Assembly: GCF_026017845.1 (NCBI RefSeq)
Contig: NZ_CP100416.1
Location: 6,891,892-6,955,891, forward strand
Direction of reading: 5' to 3'
DNA from: Amycolatopsis mediterranei
GTDB lineage: Bacteria; Actinomycetota; Actinomycetes; Mycobacteriales; Pseudonocardiaceae
DNA: 64,000 nucleotides
This document shows positions 42,201-49,229 of the stretch, one piece after another. Position 1 is the first letter of the stretch; each line of letters begins with the position of its first letter. The notes under the pieces are model-generated. The model had not been told where the DNA came from. It saw nothing but the letters and a program-made list of their open reading frames with translations, and did not search any database. A program made the translations under genes and the position numbers.

Positions 42201-43151
42201 GGCGACGACGGTGGCCTCGGTCGGGCCATAGGTGTTCCAGACTTCGCGGCCTTCGACGGCGACGCGCTCGGCCAGCTCCGGCGGGCACGCTTCGCCGCCG
42301 AAGATGAGCAGGCGGACGTCTTCGAGCGCGTCGGCGGGCCACAGCGCGGCCAGCGTCGGCACGGTCGAGACGACGGTGATGCGCTGCGCGACCAGCCACG
42401 GGCCGAGATCGACGCCGGTGCGGACCAGCGCGCGGGGCGCCGGGACCAGGCAGGCGCCGTGCCGCCAGGCCAGCCACATCTCTTCGCAGGAGGCGTCGAA
42501 GGCGACGCTCAGCCCGGCCAGGACGCGGTCGCCGGGGCCGATCGGCTCCTCGGTGAGGAACAGCTCGGCCTCGGCGTCGACGAAGGCGGCGGCGCTCGCG
42601 TGGGTGACGGCGACACCCTTGGGCTTGCCGGTGGAGCCGGAGGTGAAGATGATCCACGCGTCGTCAGCCGGGCCGGGGGTGCCTTCGCGGCCGCCCGGCG
42701 TGCTGTGGACGTTGATCTTGCCATCGGTGGCGACCGCCGCGACCTGGGCTTCTTCGAAGACCAGCTCGGCGCGCTCGTCCGGATCGTCCGCGTCGACCGG
42801 CACGTAGGCGGCGCCGACGGACAGGGTGGCGAGGATGGCGATGTACAGCTCGGCCGTGCCGGAGGAGATCCGGATGCCGACGCGGTCACCGAGGCCGACG
42901 CCGTAGCCCTGGAGGCGGCGCCCGTAGGCGTCGATCTCCTCCAGCAGCCGCCGGTAGGTCAGGGTGGTGACGCCGTCGTCGATCGCGGCGGCGTTCGGGT
43001 GCCGCTCCGCGGTGGCGGCGAGGACGTCGAGCAGGGTGCGTTCGCCGGCGCCGAGGCCGGACCAGAACAGGGCCCGGTCGGCGACCGGGGCCGGAGTCAC
43101 TTCAGCCGTCACCGCGGCAGCGGATCCGGTGGGTTCGATCGTGACGGTCAT
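39255..43151 (-). CDS. Pls/PosA-type non-ribosomal peptide synthetase
   Basis: 1298 residues, close to the ~1,319 of epsilon-poly-L-lysine synthetase. Order: adenylation domain with A3 FTSGSTGKPKG (169-179), A5 NTYGPTEA (306-313), A7 YRSGDMV (389-395) and A10 Lys near 496; carrier domain FFTHGGGSLTAAQ with the pantetheine Ser near 547; then a membrane-rich region from ~605 with several hydrophobic segments, interleaved with hexapeptide-like stretches (VGADARIGARSTLFPGV, GKGAEIAAGS; later GEGATLGPHGIVLPGAGIGA). No ordinary condensation or thioesterase domain is present. In Pls the membrane-bound tandem C-terminal domains link monomers into a homopolymer. The amino acid used here is unknown. 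Start ATG at 43151. Expected at the cytoplasmic membrane. Confidence 0.88.
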   Translation of the reverse strand: MTVTIEPTGSAAAVTAEVTPAPVADRALFWSGLGAGERTLLDVLAATAERHPNAAAIDDGVTTLTYRRLLEEIDAYGRRLQGYGVGLGDRVGIRISSGTAELYIAILATLSVGAAYVPVDADDPDERAELVFEEAQVAAVATDGKINVHSTPGGREGTPGPADDAWIIFTSGSTGKPKGVAVTHASAAAFVDAEAELFLTEEPIGPGDRVLAGLSVAFDASCEEMWLAWRHGACLVPAPRALVRTGVDLGPWLVAQRITVVSTVPTLAALWPADALEDVRLLIFGGEACPPELAERVAVEGREVWNTYGPTEATVVACAAQLTGDGPVRIGLPLVGWQLAVVNEEGVPVAMGETGELVIGGVGLARYLDAAKDAEKFAPLPSLGWQRAYRSGDMVRAEEEGLLFLGRLDEQVKLGGRRIELGEVDAALQALPGVQGAAAAVRRTKAGNQVLVGYVVPGTEPFDLDQAATRLREHLPAALVPLLAVVEDLPTRTSGKVDRNALPWPLSTVEASGLTPTETWVAEGWAEILGVSVDSPKADFFTHGGGSLTAAQVVARIRTRHPQVSVADIYAHPKLGALAAMLDALSGQATERRDIAPTKRRAGVIQTALMVPLTGLVGLRWATLAAALSNILSLLGFAWAPTLSWAWIGLAWVVLFSPAGRIAIAAGGARVLLSGVRPGTYPRGGSVHLRLWTAEKLAEFSGADSVAGASWMTTYAKALGARIGKDVDLHSPPPVTGFLKLGRGAAIEPEVDLTGHWVDGDVVHIGKVHVGADARIGARSTLFPGVRVGKGAEIAAGSTVRGAVPAGQRWAGSPAARVAKDERDALKWPSSRPPRSHFWAAVYGVTSLALGFLPGVAGLAGVAVLGYGIAGAPTLLDAFTRALVFVPAATAAYFLAYMLLVLVGVRSLSIGMVEGYHPVHGRVAWQVWATERLMSMAREGLFPLYASLFTPVWLRLLGAKVGRNVEASTVLALPKMTKVDSGAFLADDTMVATYELNHGWLHVAPARIGKQAFLGNSGMTAPGRSVPKRGLVGVLSSTPLKAKKGSSYLGMPPLPVRRAIGDTDTSRTYTPALHLKAARALVELCRIVPVMCGVALTVVVAFGLLWTASAFGFGVAALLAGPALLAAGVVAALTATVMKWLLVGKFREVDHPLWSSFVWRNELADTFVEALAVPWLIGSVGGTPLLTAWLRTMGVKIGRGVWLETYWLPEADLVSLGDGATINRGCVVQTHLFHDRIMSMSSVTLGEGATLGPHGIVLPGAGIGARTTVGPGSLVTRGDEVPADTRWLGNPISTWPGK

Positions 43152-43345
43152 CGGACGTTCACCTCGACCGGAACGAAGACGTGCAAGGACAAACCATGGG
43201 CGCGCAAGCCCACCACTCACCTTTCGGGAGCCTCAACCGGGCTCGCTCTCCCAGTGAGGCGCCCGCAACGACCTTTCACTCTAACGCAAGATGAACGAAA
43301 GATATCTCCCGGATCACGCTGGAGTGTCGGACCTCACCCCGGACC

Positions 43346-43470
43346 GGACGACTCGCGCATCCAGCCGGACGACACGCGTACTTGGCCGGACGACACGCCG
43401 GATCGCCGAAGATTCGTCGTGTCGTCCATCCAGGTACGCGTGTCGTCCGCTCAGGGACGCGTGTCGTCCG
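43346..43470. repeat. Inverted 3+3 array with exact 21-bp period (array C)
   Basis: Units starting GGACGACNCGC lie at 43346, 43367 and 43388; inverted units starting TGTCGTCC lie at 43420, 43441 and 43462. All steps are exactly 21 bases. The core GACGACACGCG shares ACACGCG with arrays A and B, but the remainder differs. The two halves are complementary enough to form a long stem. The array ends 14 bases before the der stop codon and fills much of the 332-bp gap upstream of the NRPS gene. Confidence 0.88.
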
Positions 43471-43483
43471 AAACTGTCGGGAA

Positions 43484-44944
43484 TTACCGCGTTCGGGCGG
43501 CTTTTCCGCCGACCTTGGGCTTCGCCTTCTTTTCGCGAACCCGGACATTCACCCGGACGGGGCTGCCGGTGAAGCCGAACTGCTCGCGGAACTTGCGCTC
43601 GATGAACCGGCGGTAGCCCGCCTCGAGGAAGCCGGTGGTGAACAGCACCAGCGTCGGCGGGCGGATGCCGGCCTGCGTCGCGAACAGCACCTTCGGCTGC
43701 TTGCCGGAGCGGACCGGCGGCGGGGTGGCCGCGACCAGGTCGGACAGCCACGCGTTGAGCTGGCCGGTCGGCACCCGCTTGTCCCACGACGCCAGCGCCG
43801 TGCGCAGCGCCGGCGCCAGCTTGCGCACCGAACGGCCGGTCAGCGCCGAGATGTTGACCTTCTCCGCCCACGGCACCCGGACCAGGCCGCGGTCCAGCTC
43901 GCGGACCATCGCGTAGCGGCGGTCCTCGTCGACCAGGTCCCACTTGTTGAACGCCAGCACGCACGCGCGGCCGGCCTCGACGACCATGGTCAGCACCCGC
44001 AGGTCCTGCTCGGACAGCGGCTCGGCCGCGTCCAGCAGCACGATCGCGACCTCGGCCGCGTCGATCGCGGTCTTGGTGCGCAGCGAGGCGTAGTACTCGG
44101 CGCCGGCGGCGAAGTTGACGCGCTTGCGCAGGCCCGCCGTGTCGACGAACCGCCAGGTCTCGCCGTCCAGCTCGACCAGCGAGTCGACCGGGTCGACCGT
44201 CGTGCCGGCCACCGAGTCGACGACCGAACGCTCCTCGCCGGACAGCTTGTTCAGCAGGCTCGACTTGCCCACGTTCGGCTTGCCGACCAGCGCGACGCGC
44301 CGCGGGCCCGACGTGGCGGCGCCACCCTCGCGCGGCGACTCCGGGAGCGCCTTGAGGATCGCGTCCAGCAGATCGCCGGAGCTGCGGCCGTGCAGCGCGC
44401 TGACCGGGTGCGGCTCGCCGAGGCCGAGCGACCACAGCGACGCGGTGTCCGCGAGCAGCCGGTCGTCGTCGACCTTGTTGGCGGCCAGCAGCACCGGCTT
44501 CTTCGAGCGGCGCAGCACCTTGGAGACGGCTTCGTCGGTGGCGGTCGCGCCGACCGAGGCGTCGATCACCAGCAGCACCGCGTCCGCGGTCTGCATGGCC
44601 AGCTCGGCCTGGGCGGCGACGGAGGCCTGCAGGCCGGTCGCGTCCGGCTCCCAGCCGCCCGTGTCGACCAGGGTGAACTTGCGGCCACCCCAGTAGGCGT
44701 CGTAGGCGACGCGGTCGCGGGTCACGCCCGGCACGTCCTGCACGACGGCTTCGCGCCGGCCGAGGATGCGGTTGACCAGCGTCGACTTGCCCACGTTCGG
44801 GCGGCCGACGACGGCGAGCACCGGCTGCGCGAGGGCGGCCTCCTCGGCCGCTTCCGCCGCCTCGATCTGCGCGTCGAGCGCGGCGAACTCGGTCTCTTCC
44901 GACCAGGTGCCGTCGACTTCGCCGACGCTGTCCAACTCTTCCAT
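43484..44944 (-). CDS. der: Ribosome biogenesis GTPase Der (EngA)
   Basis: 486 residues with two consecutive G domains. The first has VVGRPNVGKSTLVNRILG, DTGGW and NKVDDD; the second has LVGKPNVGKSSLLNKLSG, DTAGLRKR and NKWDLV. The C-terminal KH-like domain (QAGIRPPTLVLFTTGFLEAG, then RFIERKFREQFGFTGSPVRV) completes the family. It acts in 50S subunit assembly. The ATG at 44944 is 17 bases after the plsC stop; an in-frame ATG at 44995 would overlap plsC by 34 bases. A short acidic extension precedes the first G domain, as in other actinobacteria. Confidence 0.95.
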   Translation of the reverse strand: MEELDSVGEVDGTWSEETEFAALDAQIEAAEAAEEAALAQPVLAVVGRPNVGKSTLVNRILGRREAVVQDVPGVTRDRVAYDAYWGGRKFTLVDTGGWEPDATGLQASVAAQAELAMQTADAVLLVIDASVGATATDEAVSKVLRRSKKPVLLAANKVDDDRLLADTASLWSLGLGEPHPVSALHGRSSGDLLDAILKALPESPREGGAATSGPRRVALVGKPNVGKSSLLNKLSGEERSVVDSVAGTTVDPVDSLVELDGETWRFVDTAGLRKRVNFAAGAEYYASLRTKTAIDAAEVAIVLLDAAEPLSEQDLRVLTMVVEAGRACVLAFNKWDLVDEDRRYAMVRELDRGLVRVPWAEKVNISALTGRSVRKLAPALRTALASWDKRVPTGQLNAWLSDLVAATPPPVRSGKQPKVLFATQAGIRPPTLVLFTTGFLEAGYRRFIERKFREQFGFTGSPVRVNVRVREKKAKPKVGGKAARTR

Positions 44945-44961
44945 CACTGACCCAATTTCCC

Positions 44962-45690
44962 TTATGGCGAGCCGAATCCGTTTTCGGAACGCCAATCGTC
45001 CAAAGTCTTCACGAGCGCCGCGAGCTCACCGCGCAGCTCTTCGGTGCCCTGGTCGAGCCCGGTTTTCCCGGGGCCGACCTTCGGCGAGAACGGCTCGCCC
45101 ACGAGGATGTCCACCCGCGGCCGGAACCGTCGTTTGCCCTCGGCCGGCTTGAGCGTGCCCCGCGTTGCGACCGGGAGCACGGTCGCGCCGGAGGCCCGGA
45201 CCAGCCAGGCCGCGCCGCGTTCGGCCGAGCCGACGTCCCCGGCACCGCGGGTGCCTTCGGGGAAGATCCCGACGACTCCGCCGTCCTTCAGGACGCCGAC
45301 CGCGGTCAGCAGCGGCTTGCGATCGATCTCGCCGCGCTTGAGCGGGATCTGCCCGACCGTCAGCAGGAACTTGCCGGCGATCCCGCCGAACATCTCGGCT
45401 TTGACCAGGAACGCCGAACGCCGCGGAAGCATTCCGAAGATCAGCTGCGGCTCGATCATGGAGCTGTGGTTGGCGATCACGAGCAGCGGCCCGGTGGCGG
45501 GGACGCGTTCGCGGCCGTGCACCCGGATGCGGAACGCCGAGCGCAGATAGTACCGGGCGACGACCCGTCCGGCGTCGTGGAGTGCGCCGACGGATCCCTC
45601 GGGGAGTCCGTCACACCCGGCTTTCGGGGGGTCCAGGGGGGCTTGCCCCCCTGGACGGGTCTGGGGCTTGGCCCCAGAACCATCAGTCAT
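44962..45690 (-). CDS. 1-acyl-sn-glycerol-3-phosphate acyltransferase family (PlsC)
   Basis: 242 residues. Acyltransferase motifs: VIANHSSMIEPQLIF (H-x4-D/E motif I as NHSSMIE), QIPLKRGEIDR (motif II), GIFPEGTRGAGD (motif III) and LPVATRGT (motif IV). It acylates lysophosphatidate at the membrane. The ATG at 45690 overlaps the cmk stop (ATGA), and der follows, a conserved cmk-plsC-der order. Residues ~5-20 (GAKPQTRPGGQAPLDP) are encoded by a double-hairpin repeat at 45631-45678 and do not look like the family, which suggests that a repeat has entered the 5' coding end. Confidence 0.9.
   Translation of the reverse strand: MTDGSGAKPQTRPGGQAPLDPPKAGCDGLPEGSVGALHDAGRVVARYYLRSAFRIRVHGRERVPATGPLLVIANHSSMIEPQLIFGMLPRRSAFLVKAEMFGGIAGKFLLTVGQIPLKRGEIDRKPLLTAVGVLKDGGVVGIFPEGTRGAGDVGSAERGAAWLVRASGATVLPVATRGTLKPAEGKRRFRPRVDILVGEPFSPKVGPGKTGLDQGTEELRGELAALVKTLDDWRSENGFGSP
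45631..45678. repeat. Double-hairpin repeat element inside the plsC 5' end
   Basis: GTCCAGGGGGG and CCCCCCTGGAC (11-bp perfect arms, loop CTTG) are followed after three bases by TCTGGGGC and GCCCCAGA (8-bp perfect arms, loop TTG). It looks like a REP-type palindromic element. It is in frame and without stops in plsC. Confidence 0.8.
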
Positions 45691-46418
45691 CGCGCCACTT
45701 CTTCTTTGCACCCCGCCAGCAGTCCGCGGTGGCTGGCGAGCTCACTGAGGGCGACGATCACCTGGTCGATCGACAGTTCCGAAGTGTCGACGGGCACGGC
45801 GTCGTCGGCCGCGCGCAGCGGCGAGGCGGTGCGGGTCGAGTCGAGGTGGTCGCGGCGCTCGACGCTCGCCAGCGCGTCGGCGACCGACGACTGGCGCCCG
45901 GCCGCGGTGTCCTGGGTGCTGCGGCGCGACGCGCGGACGTCGGCCGAGGCGGTCAGGAAGACCTTGAGCGGCGAATCCGGCGCGACGACGGTGCCGATGT
46001 CCCGGCCCTCGACGACGATCCCGCCGCGGTGCGCCACGACGTCGTCGATGATCTGCCGCTGCCGCGCGACCAGCAGCTCACGCACGTGCGGCACGGCGGA
46101 CACGGGCGAGACGGCCTTGGTGACCTCCGGCCCGCGGATGTCGGCGGCGACGTCCTCGCCGGCCAGGCGGATCTCGGGCCGGTCGGGGCTGGTGCCGATG
46201 GTGAACTCGGCCCGGTCGGCCAGTGCGGCGACGGCGCTCGCATCGGCCGGGTCGACGCCGGCGCGCAGCACGGCCAGGGTGACCATCCGGTACATCGCCC
46301 CGGTGTCGAGGTAGCCGGCCCCGAGGCGCTGGGCGAGCTTGCGGGCGACGGTGGTCTTCCCGGTCCCCGACGGGCCGTCCAGCGCGACCACACCACGTAG
46401 GGCTCCCGTCACCGGCAC
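45687..46418 (-). CDS. cmk: Cytidylate kinase
   Basis: 243 residues. GTG start. P-loop VVALDGPSGTGKTTVARKLA, then YLDTGAMYRMVTLAVLRAG (CMP-binding), EGRDIGTVVAPDSPLKVFLTASADVRASRR (NMP kinase lid side) and DTSELSIDQVI near the end. It phosphorylates CMP/dCMP in the cytosol. It is the first gene of cmk-plsC-der and is coupled to plsC by ATGA. In related genomes it directly follows rluB; here 5.5 kb of other genes separate them. Confidence 0.95.
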   Translation of the reverse strand: MPVTGALRGVVALDGPSGTGKTTVARKLAQRLGAGYLDTGAMYRMVTLAVLRAGVDPADASAVAALADRAEFTIGTSPDRPEIRLAGEDVAADIRGPEVTKAVSPVSAVPHVRELLVARQRQIIDDVVAHRGGIVVEGRDIGTVVAPDSPLKVFLTASADVRASRRSTQDTAAGRQSSVADALASVERRDHLDSTRTASPLRAADDAVPVDTSELSIDQVIVALSELASHRGLLAGCKEEVAR

Positions 46419-46481
46419 TCTCCTCGCGTTCTCGTCTCGGTCGGCTCGGCGTCCATTCTGCCGGTCGGGCCCCGGAGGAGA

Positions 46482-47048
46482 TCAGTCGCCCCGCGTGCCG
46501 AAGCGCGCCACCACCAGCGCGAGACGCTCGTCACGGTGGGCCGGGGACAGCCGCCGGCCGCGATCCAGGGTCACCAGGCCGTGCAGCGTGCTCCAGAACA
46601 CCTCGGTCAGCACGCCGGCATCGTGGCGTCCCGCCACCGGCTCGATGACCGCGAGCAGCTCCGCGAAGTTCGCCTTCATCACCTCCGGGGTGTCGTCCTG
46701 GGCGAAGGGCAGCTCGGACGCGAGCGTGAACATCGCGTCGTAGAGCGCCGGCTTCGCGGCGGCGAACTCGATGTACGCGCCCGCGATTCCGGCGAGACCG
46801 CTGTCGCGCGCTCCGGCCAGTACCGCGGCCAGCTCGGCGAAGCCCTCCAGGGCGGCCGCCGCCATGATCGCGTCCTTGCCGCCGGGGAAGTGGCTGTAGA
46901 GCACCGGCTGGCTGTACTCGATCAGCGCCGCGAGCCGCCGCGTGGTGACCGCGTCCCAGCCCTCCGCCTCGGCGAGCTCCCGGGCCGCGGTGACGATCCG
47001 CTGCGCTCGCTCGGTCCGGTCGCGCACTCGCCGTTGTCGCTGGGTCAT
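46482..47048 (-). CDS. TetR family regulator controlling the DUF4267 gene
   Basis: 188 residues. HTH: AQRIVTAARELAEAEGWDAV then TRRLAALIEYSQPVLYSHFPGGKDAIM. The C-terminal part (AGIAGAYIEFAAAKPALYDAMF) resembles the WHG effector domain found in many actinobacterial TetR proteins. It is divergent from a DUF4267 membrane protein across a 91-bp gap that holds four copies of one palindrome, so autoregulation and control of the neighbour are very likely. Confidence 0.9.
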   Translation of the reverse strand: MTQRQRRVRDRTERAQRIVTAARELAEAEGWDAVTTRRLAALIEYSQPVLYSHFPGGKDAIMAAAALEGFAELAAVLAGARDSGLAGIAGAYIEFAAAKPALYDAMFTLASELPFAQDDTPEVMKANFAELLAVIEPVAGRHDAGVLTEVFWSTLHGLVTLDRGRRLSPAHRDERLALVVARFGTRGD

Positions 47049-47058
47049 AGGTCACATG

Positions 47059-47121
47059 CTAGCACTGCTAGACAAACTAGCGCCGCTAGATTAGCGTTGC
47101 TAGCAATCCTAGCGATGCTAG
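47059..47121. promoter_or_regulatory. Four tandem TetR operator sites
   Basis: Thirteen-base palindromes CTAGC-NNN-GCTAG occur at 47059-47071, 47077-47089, 47091-47103 (first base T) and 47109-47121. Start-to-start distances are 18, 14 and 18, giving two pairs. They fill the divergent promoter between the TetR gene and the DUF4267 gene. Multiple evenly set sites suggest cooperative binding of dimers. Confidence 0.85.
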
Positions 47122-47139
47122 AAAACTGGAGGGAACACC

Positions 47140-47508
47140 ATGCTCGTCACCGGCTACGTCCTCACCGCGATCGTCGCGCTCGGGATCATCTACATCGGCC
47201 TCAACTACCTCTTCGCGCCGGCGAAGATCGCCGCGGGCTTCGGCTTCGGCGAAGTCCCCGAGAACGCCGAGACGTTCTTGAACGTCAAGGGCGGCCGCGA
47301 CATCGGGGCGGGCCTGATCCCGCTGGCCCTGATGATCTACGGCGACCCGCACGCGCTGGGCTGGGTCATGCTCACCGCGGCCGTCTGGCCCGTCTTCGAC
47401 ATGCTGATCGTCCTGCGCCACCGGGGAAAGAAGGCCATCGCCTTCGGCGTCCACGGCCTGACCGCCGCCGTGATGGTCGTCGCGAGCCTGCTCCTGCTGC
47501 TCGGCTGA
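47140..47508 (+). CDS. DUF4267 family small membrane protein
   Basis: 122 residues with four hydrophobic segments. It begins VTGYVLTAIVALGIIYIGLN, has NYLFAPAKIAAGFGFG, then the conserved NVKGGRDIGAGLIPLALM and ends in a membrane helix. Function is unknown. A GGAGGG ribosome site lies nine bases before the ATG. It is probably the direct target of the divergent TetR protein. Families of this look include small transporter-like or stress membrane proteins. Confidence 0.85.
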   Translation: MLVTGYVLTAIVALGIIYIGLNYLFAPAKIAAGFGFGEVPENAETFLNVKGGRDIGAGLIPLALMIYGDPHALGWVMLTAAVWPVFDMLIVLRHRGKKAIAFGVHGLTAAVMVVASLLLLLG

Positions 47509-47544
47509 ACGCCGCGAATCGGACACGTGGGTTACCGTGGTCTG

Positions 47545-48027
47545 GTGAACGTCGAAGTGACTCCCCTGCCCGGCATCGGGGTCCGCAAGGACTTCGCCAC
47601 CCGTACCGGCCGCCGCATCGGCGTCGTCACCCAGCGGGACGGCCACATCGAGCTGATCGTGTCCAAATCGGACGATCCCGATGCCTGCGCCGCCTCGATC
47701 CCGCTCACCGCGGACGAGGCCGGCGCGCTGGCCAACCTGCTCGGCGCGCCGCAGCTGGTCGCGCAGCTGACGGAGGAGCACCGGGACCTGCCGGGGATCA
47801 GCACGCGGCAGCTGCCGATCAAGCCGTCCGGCCCGTTCGACGGCCGGACGCTCGGCGACACCGCGATGCGCACCCGCACCGGCGTCTCGGTGGTCGCGGT
47901 GGCGCGGGCCGGCCAGGTGCACCCGTCGCCGGCGCCGGACTTCACCTTCACCGGGGGCGACCTGCTGGTCGCGGTCGGCACGGGCGAGGGCCTCGAAGCC
48001 GCCGCCAAGATCCTCAAGTACGGCTGA
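47545..48027 (+). CDS. TrkA-C/KhtT-like regulatory subunit of a cation:proton antiporter
   Basis: 160 residues, GTG start at 47545. The N-terminal part VEVTPLPGIGVRKDFATRTG and GVVTQRDGHIELIVSKSDDPD are typical of KhtT-type subunits. The C-terminal RCK_C/TrkA-C domain reads GRTLGDTAMRTRTGVSVVAV and FTGGDLLVAVGTGEGLEAAA. In Bacillus, KhtT binds nucleotide and gates the KhtU antiporter. The antiporter gene follows 8 bases downstream, so this is a regulatory/transport pair moving K+ or NH4+ against protons. Confidence 0.88.
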   Translation: MNVEVTPLPGIGVRKDFATRTGRRIGVVTQRDGHIELIVSKSDDPDACAASIPLTADEAGALANLLGAPQLVAQLTEEHRDLPGISTRQLPIKPSGPFDGRTLGDTAMRTRTGVSVVAVARAGQVHPSPAPDFTFTGGDLLVAVGTGEGLEAAAKILKYG

Positions 48028-48035
48028 GCGGTCCG

Positions 48036-49229
48036 ATGAACCACACCGCGCTGTCCCTGATCGAACTGGGGGCGGTCTTCTTCGTGCTGGGCGTGCTCGG
48101 GCGCCTGGCCGGCAAGATCGGCCTCTCCCCCATCCCGCTCTACCTGCTCGGCGGCCTCTGCTTCGGCTCCGGCGGCCTGATCCCGCTGACCGACATCGGC
48201 GGCTTCACGCACCTGGCCGGCGAAATCGGCGTCGTGCTGCTGCTCCTGCTGCTCGGCCTCGAGTACTCCGCGGCCGAGCTGTTCACCGGGCTGCGCCGCT
48301 CGTGGACGGCGGGCCTGCTCGACATCGTCCTCAACGCCGCCCCCGGCGCGGCCGTCGCGCTGCTGCTGGGCTGGGGCCCGGTCGGCGCGATGGTGCTGGC
48401 TGGCGTCACGTACATCTCGTCGTCCGGGATCGTCGCCAAGGTGCTCGGCGACCTCGGCAGGCTCGGCAACCGCGAGACGCCGGTGGTGCTCTCGATCCTC
48501 GTGTTCGAGGACCTCGCGATGGCGCTCTACCTGCCGATCCTCACCGCGGTGCTGGGCGGCGTCTCCCTGCTCGGCGGCCTGGAGGCCGTCGGCATCTCGC
48601 TGCTGGTGATCACCGTGGTGCTGGTGGTCGCGCTCAAGTTCGGCCGGTACGTCTCGGCGGCCGTCGACAGCCCGGACCGCGAGGTGTTCCTGCTCAAGGT
48701 CCTCGGCGCGGCGCTGCTGGTGGCCGGGCTGGCGTCGGCGATGCAGGTGTCGGCGGCGGTCGGGGCGTTCCTGCTCGGCATCGCGATCTCCGGCTCCACG
48801 GCGGAGAACGCGACGCGCATCCTGGAACCCCTGCGTGACCTGTTCGCGGCGGTGTTCTTCGTGGTCTTCGGGCTCAACACGAACCCGGCGTCGATCCCGC
48901 CGGTGCTCGGCTGGGCCATCGTGCTGGCGGTCGTGACGACGCTGACGAAGGTCGGCACCGGCTGGTGGGCCGCGCGCCGCCAGGGCATCGGCCGCCTGGG
49001 CCGCGTGCGGGCCGGCGCGGCCCTGGTCGCGAGGGGCGAGTTCTCGATCGTCATCGCCGGCCTGGCGGTGGCGGCGGGCGCGGTCACCGGCGAGCTGGCC
49101 GCTTTGGCCACCGCGTACGTCCTGCTGATGGCGATCCTCGGCCCGACGGCGGCCCGGGTCGTCGAGCCGGTCGCCCGCGCCCTGCACCGGAAAACGGCCC
49201 CGAAGACGACGCCGGCCGAGGCGAACTAG
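48036..49229 (+). CDS. KefB/KhtU-like cation:proton antiporter (CPA2)
   Basis: 397 residues with about 12 membrane segments. Motifs: LSPIPLYLLGGLCFG, HLAGEIGVVLLLLLLGLEYS (the CPA2 glycine-rich and LGLE motif), SSGIVAKVLGDL, VFEDLAMALYLPIL (the conserved Glu-Asp) and QVSAAVGAFLLGIAISG. No C-terminal TrkA-N/RCK domain is attached; that role falls to the separate subunit encoded upstream. It exports monovalent cations in exchange for protons at the cytoplasmic membrane. The stop overlaps the convergent CocE gene by four bases. Confidence 0.9.
   Translation: MNHTALSLIELGAVFFVLGVLGRLAGKIGLSPIPLYLLGGLCFGSGGLIPLTDIGGFTHLAGEIGVVLLLLLLGLEYSAAELFTGLRRSWTAGLLDIVLNAAPGAAVALLLGWGPVGAMVLAGVTYISSSGIVAKVLGDLGRLGNRETPVVLSILVFEDLAMALYLPILTAVLGGVSLLGGLEAVGISLLVITVVLVVALKFGRYVSAAVDSPDREVFLLKVLGAALLVAGLASAMQVSAAVGAFLLGIAISGSTAENATRILEPLRDLFAAVFFVVFGLNTNPASIPPVLGWAIVLAVVTTLTKVGTGWWAARRQGIGRLGRVRAGAALVARGEFSIVIAGLAVAAGAVTGELAALATAYVLLMAILGPTAARVVEPVARALHRKTAPKTTPAEAN

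Noticed and set aside
39390..43616. A 1408-codon open frame on the plus strand opposite the NRPS gene
   Set aside because: Arg/Gly/Asp/Ala-rich shadow translation with no domains; the minus strand carries every adenylation and carrier motif.
46536..48035. Long upstream extension of the antiporter frame
   Set aside because: It crosses the TetR gene, the operator array and DUF4267; membrane-protein sequence begins only at the ATG at 48036.
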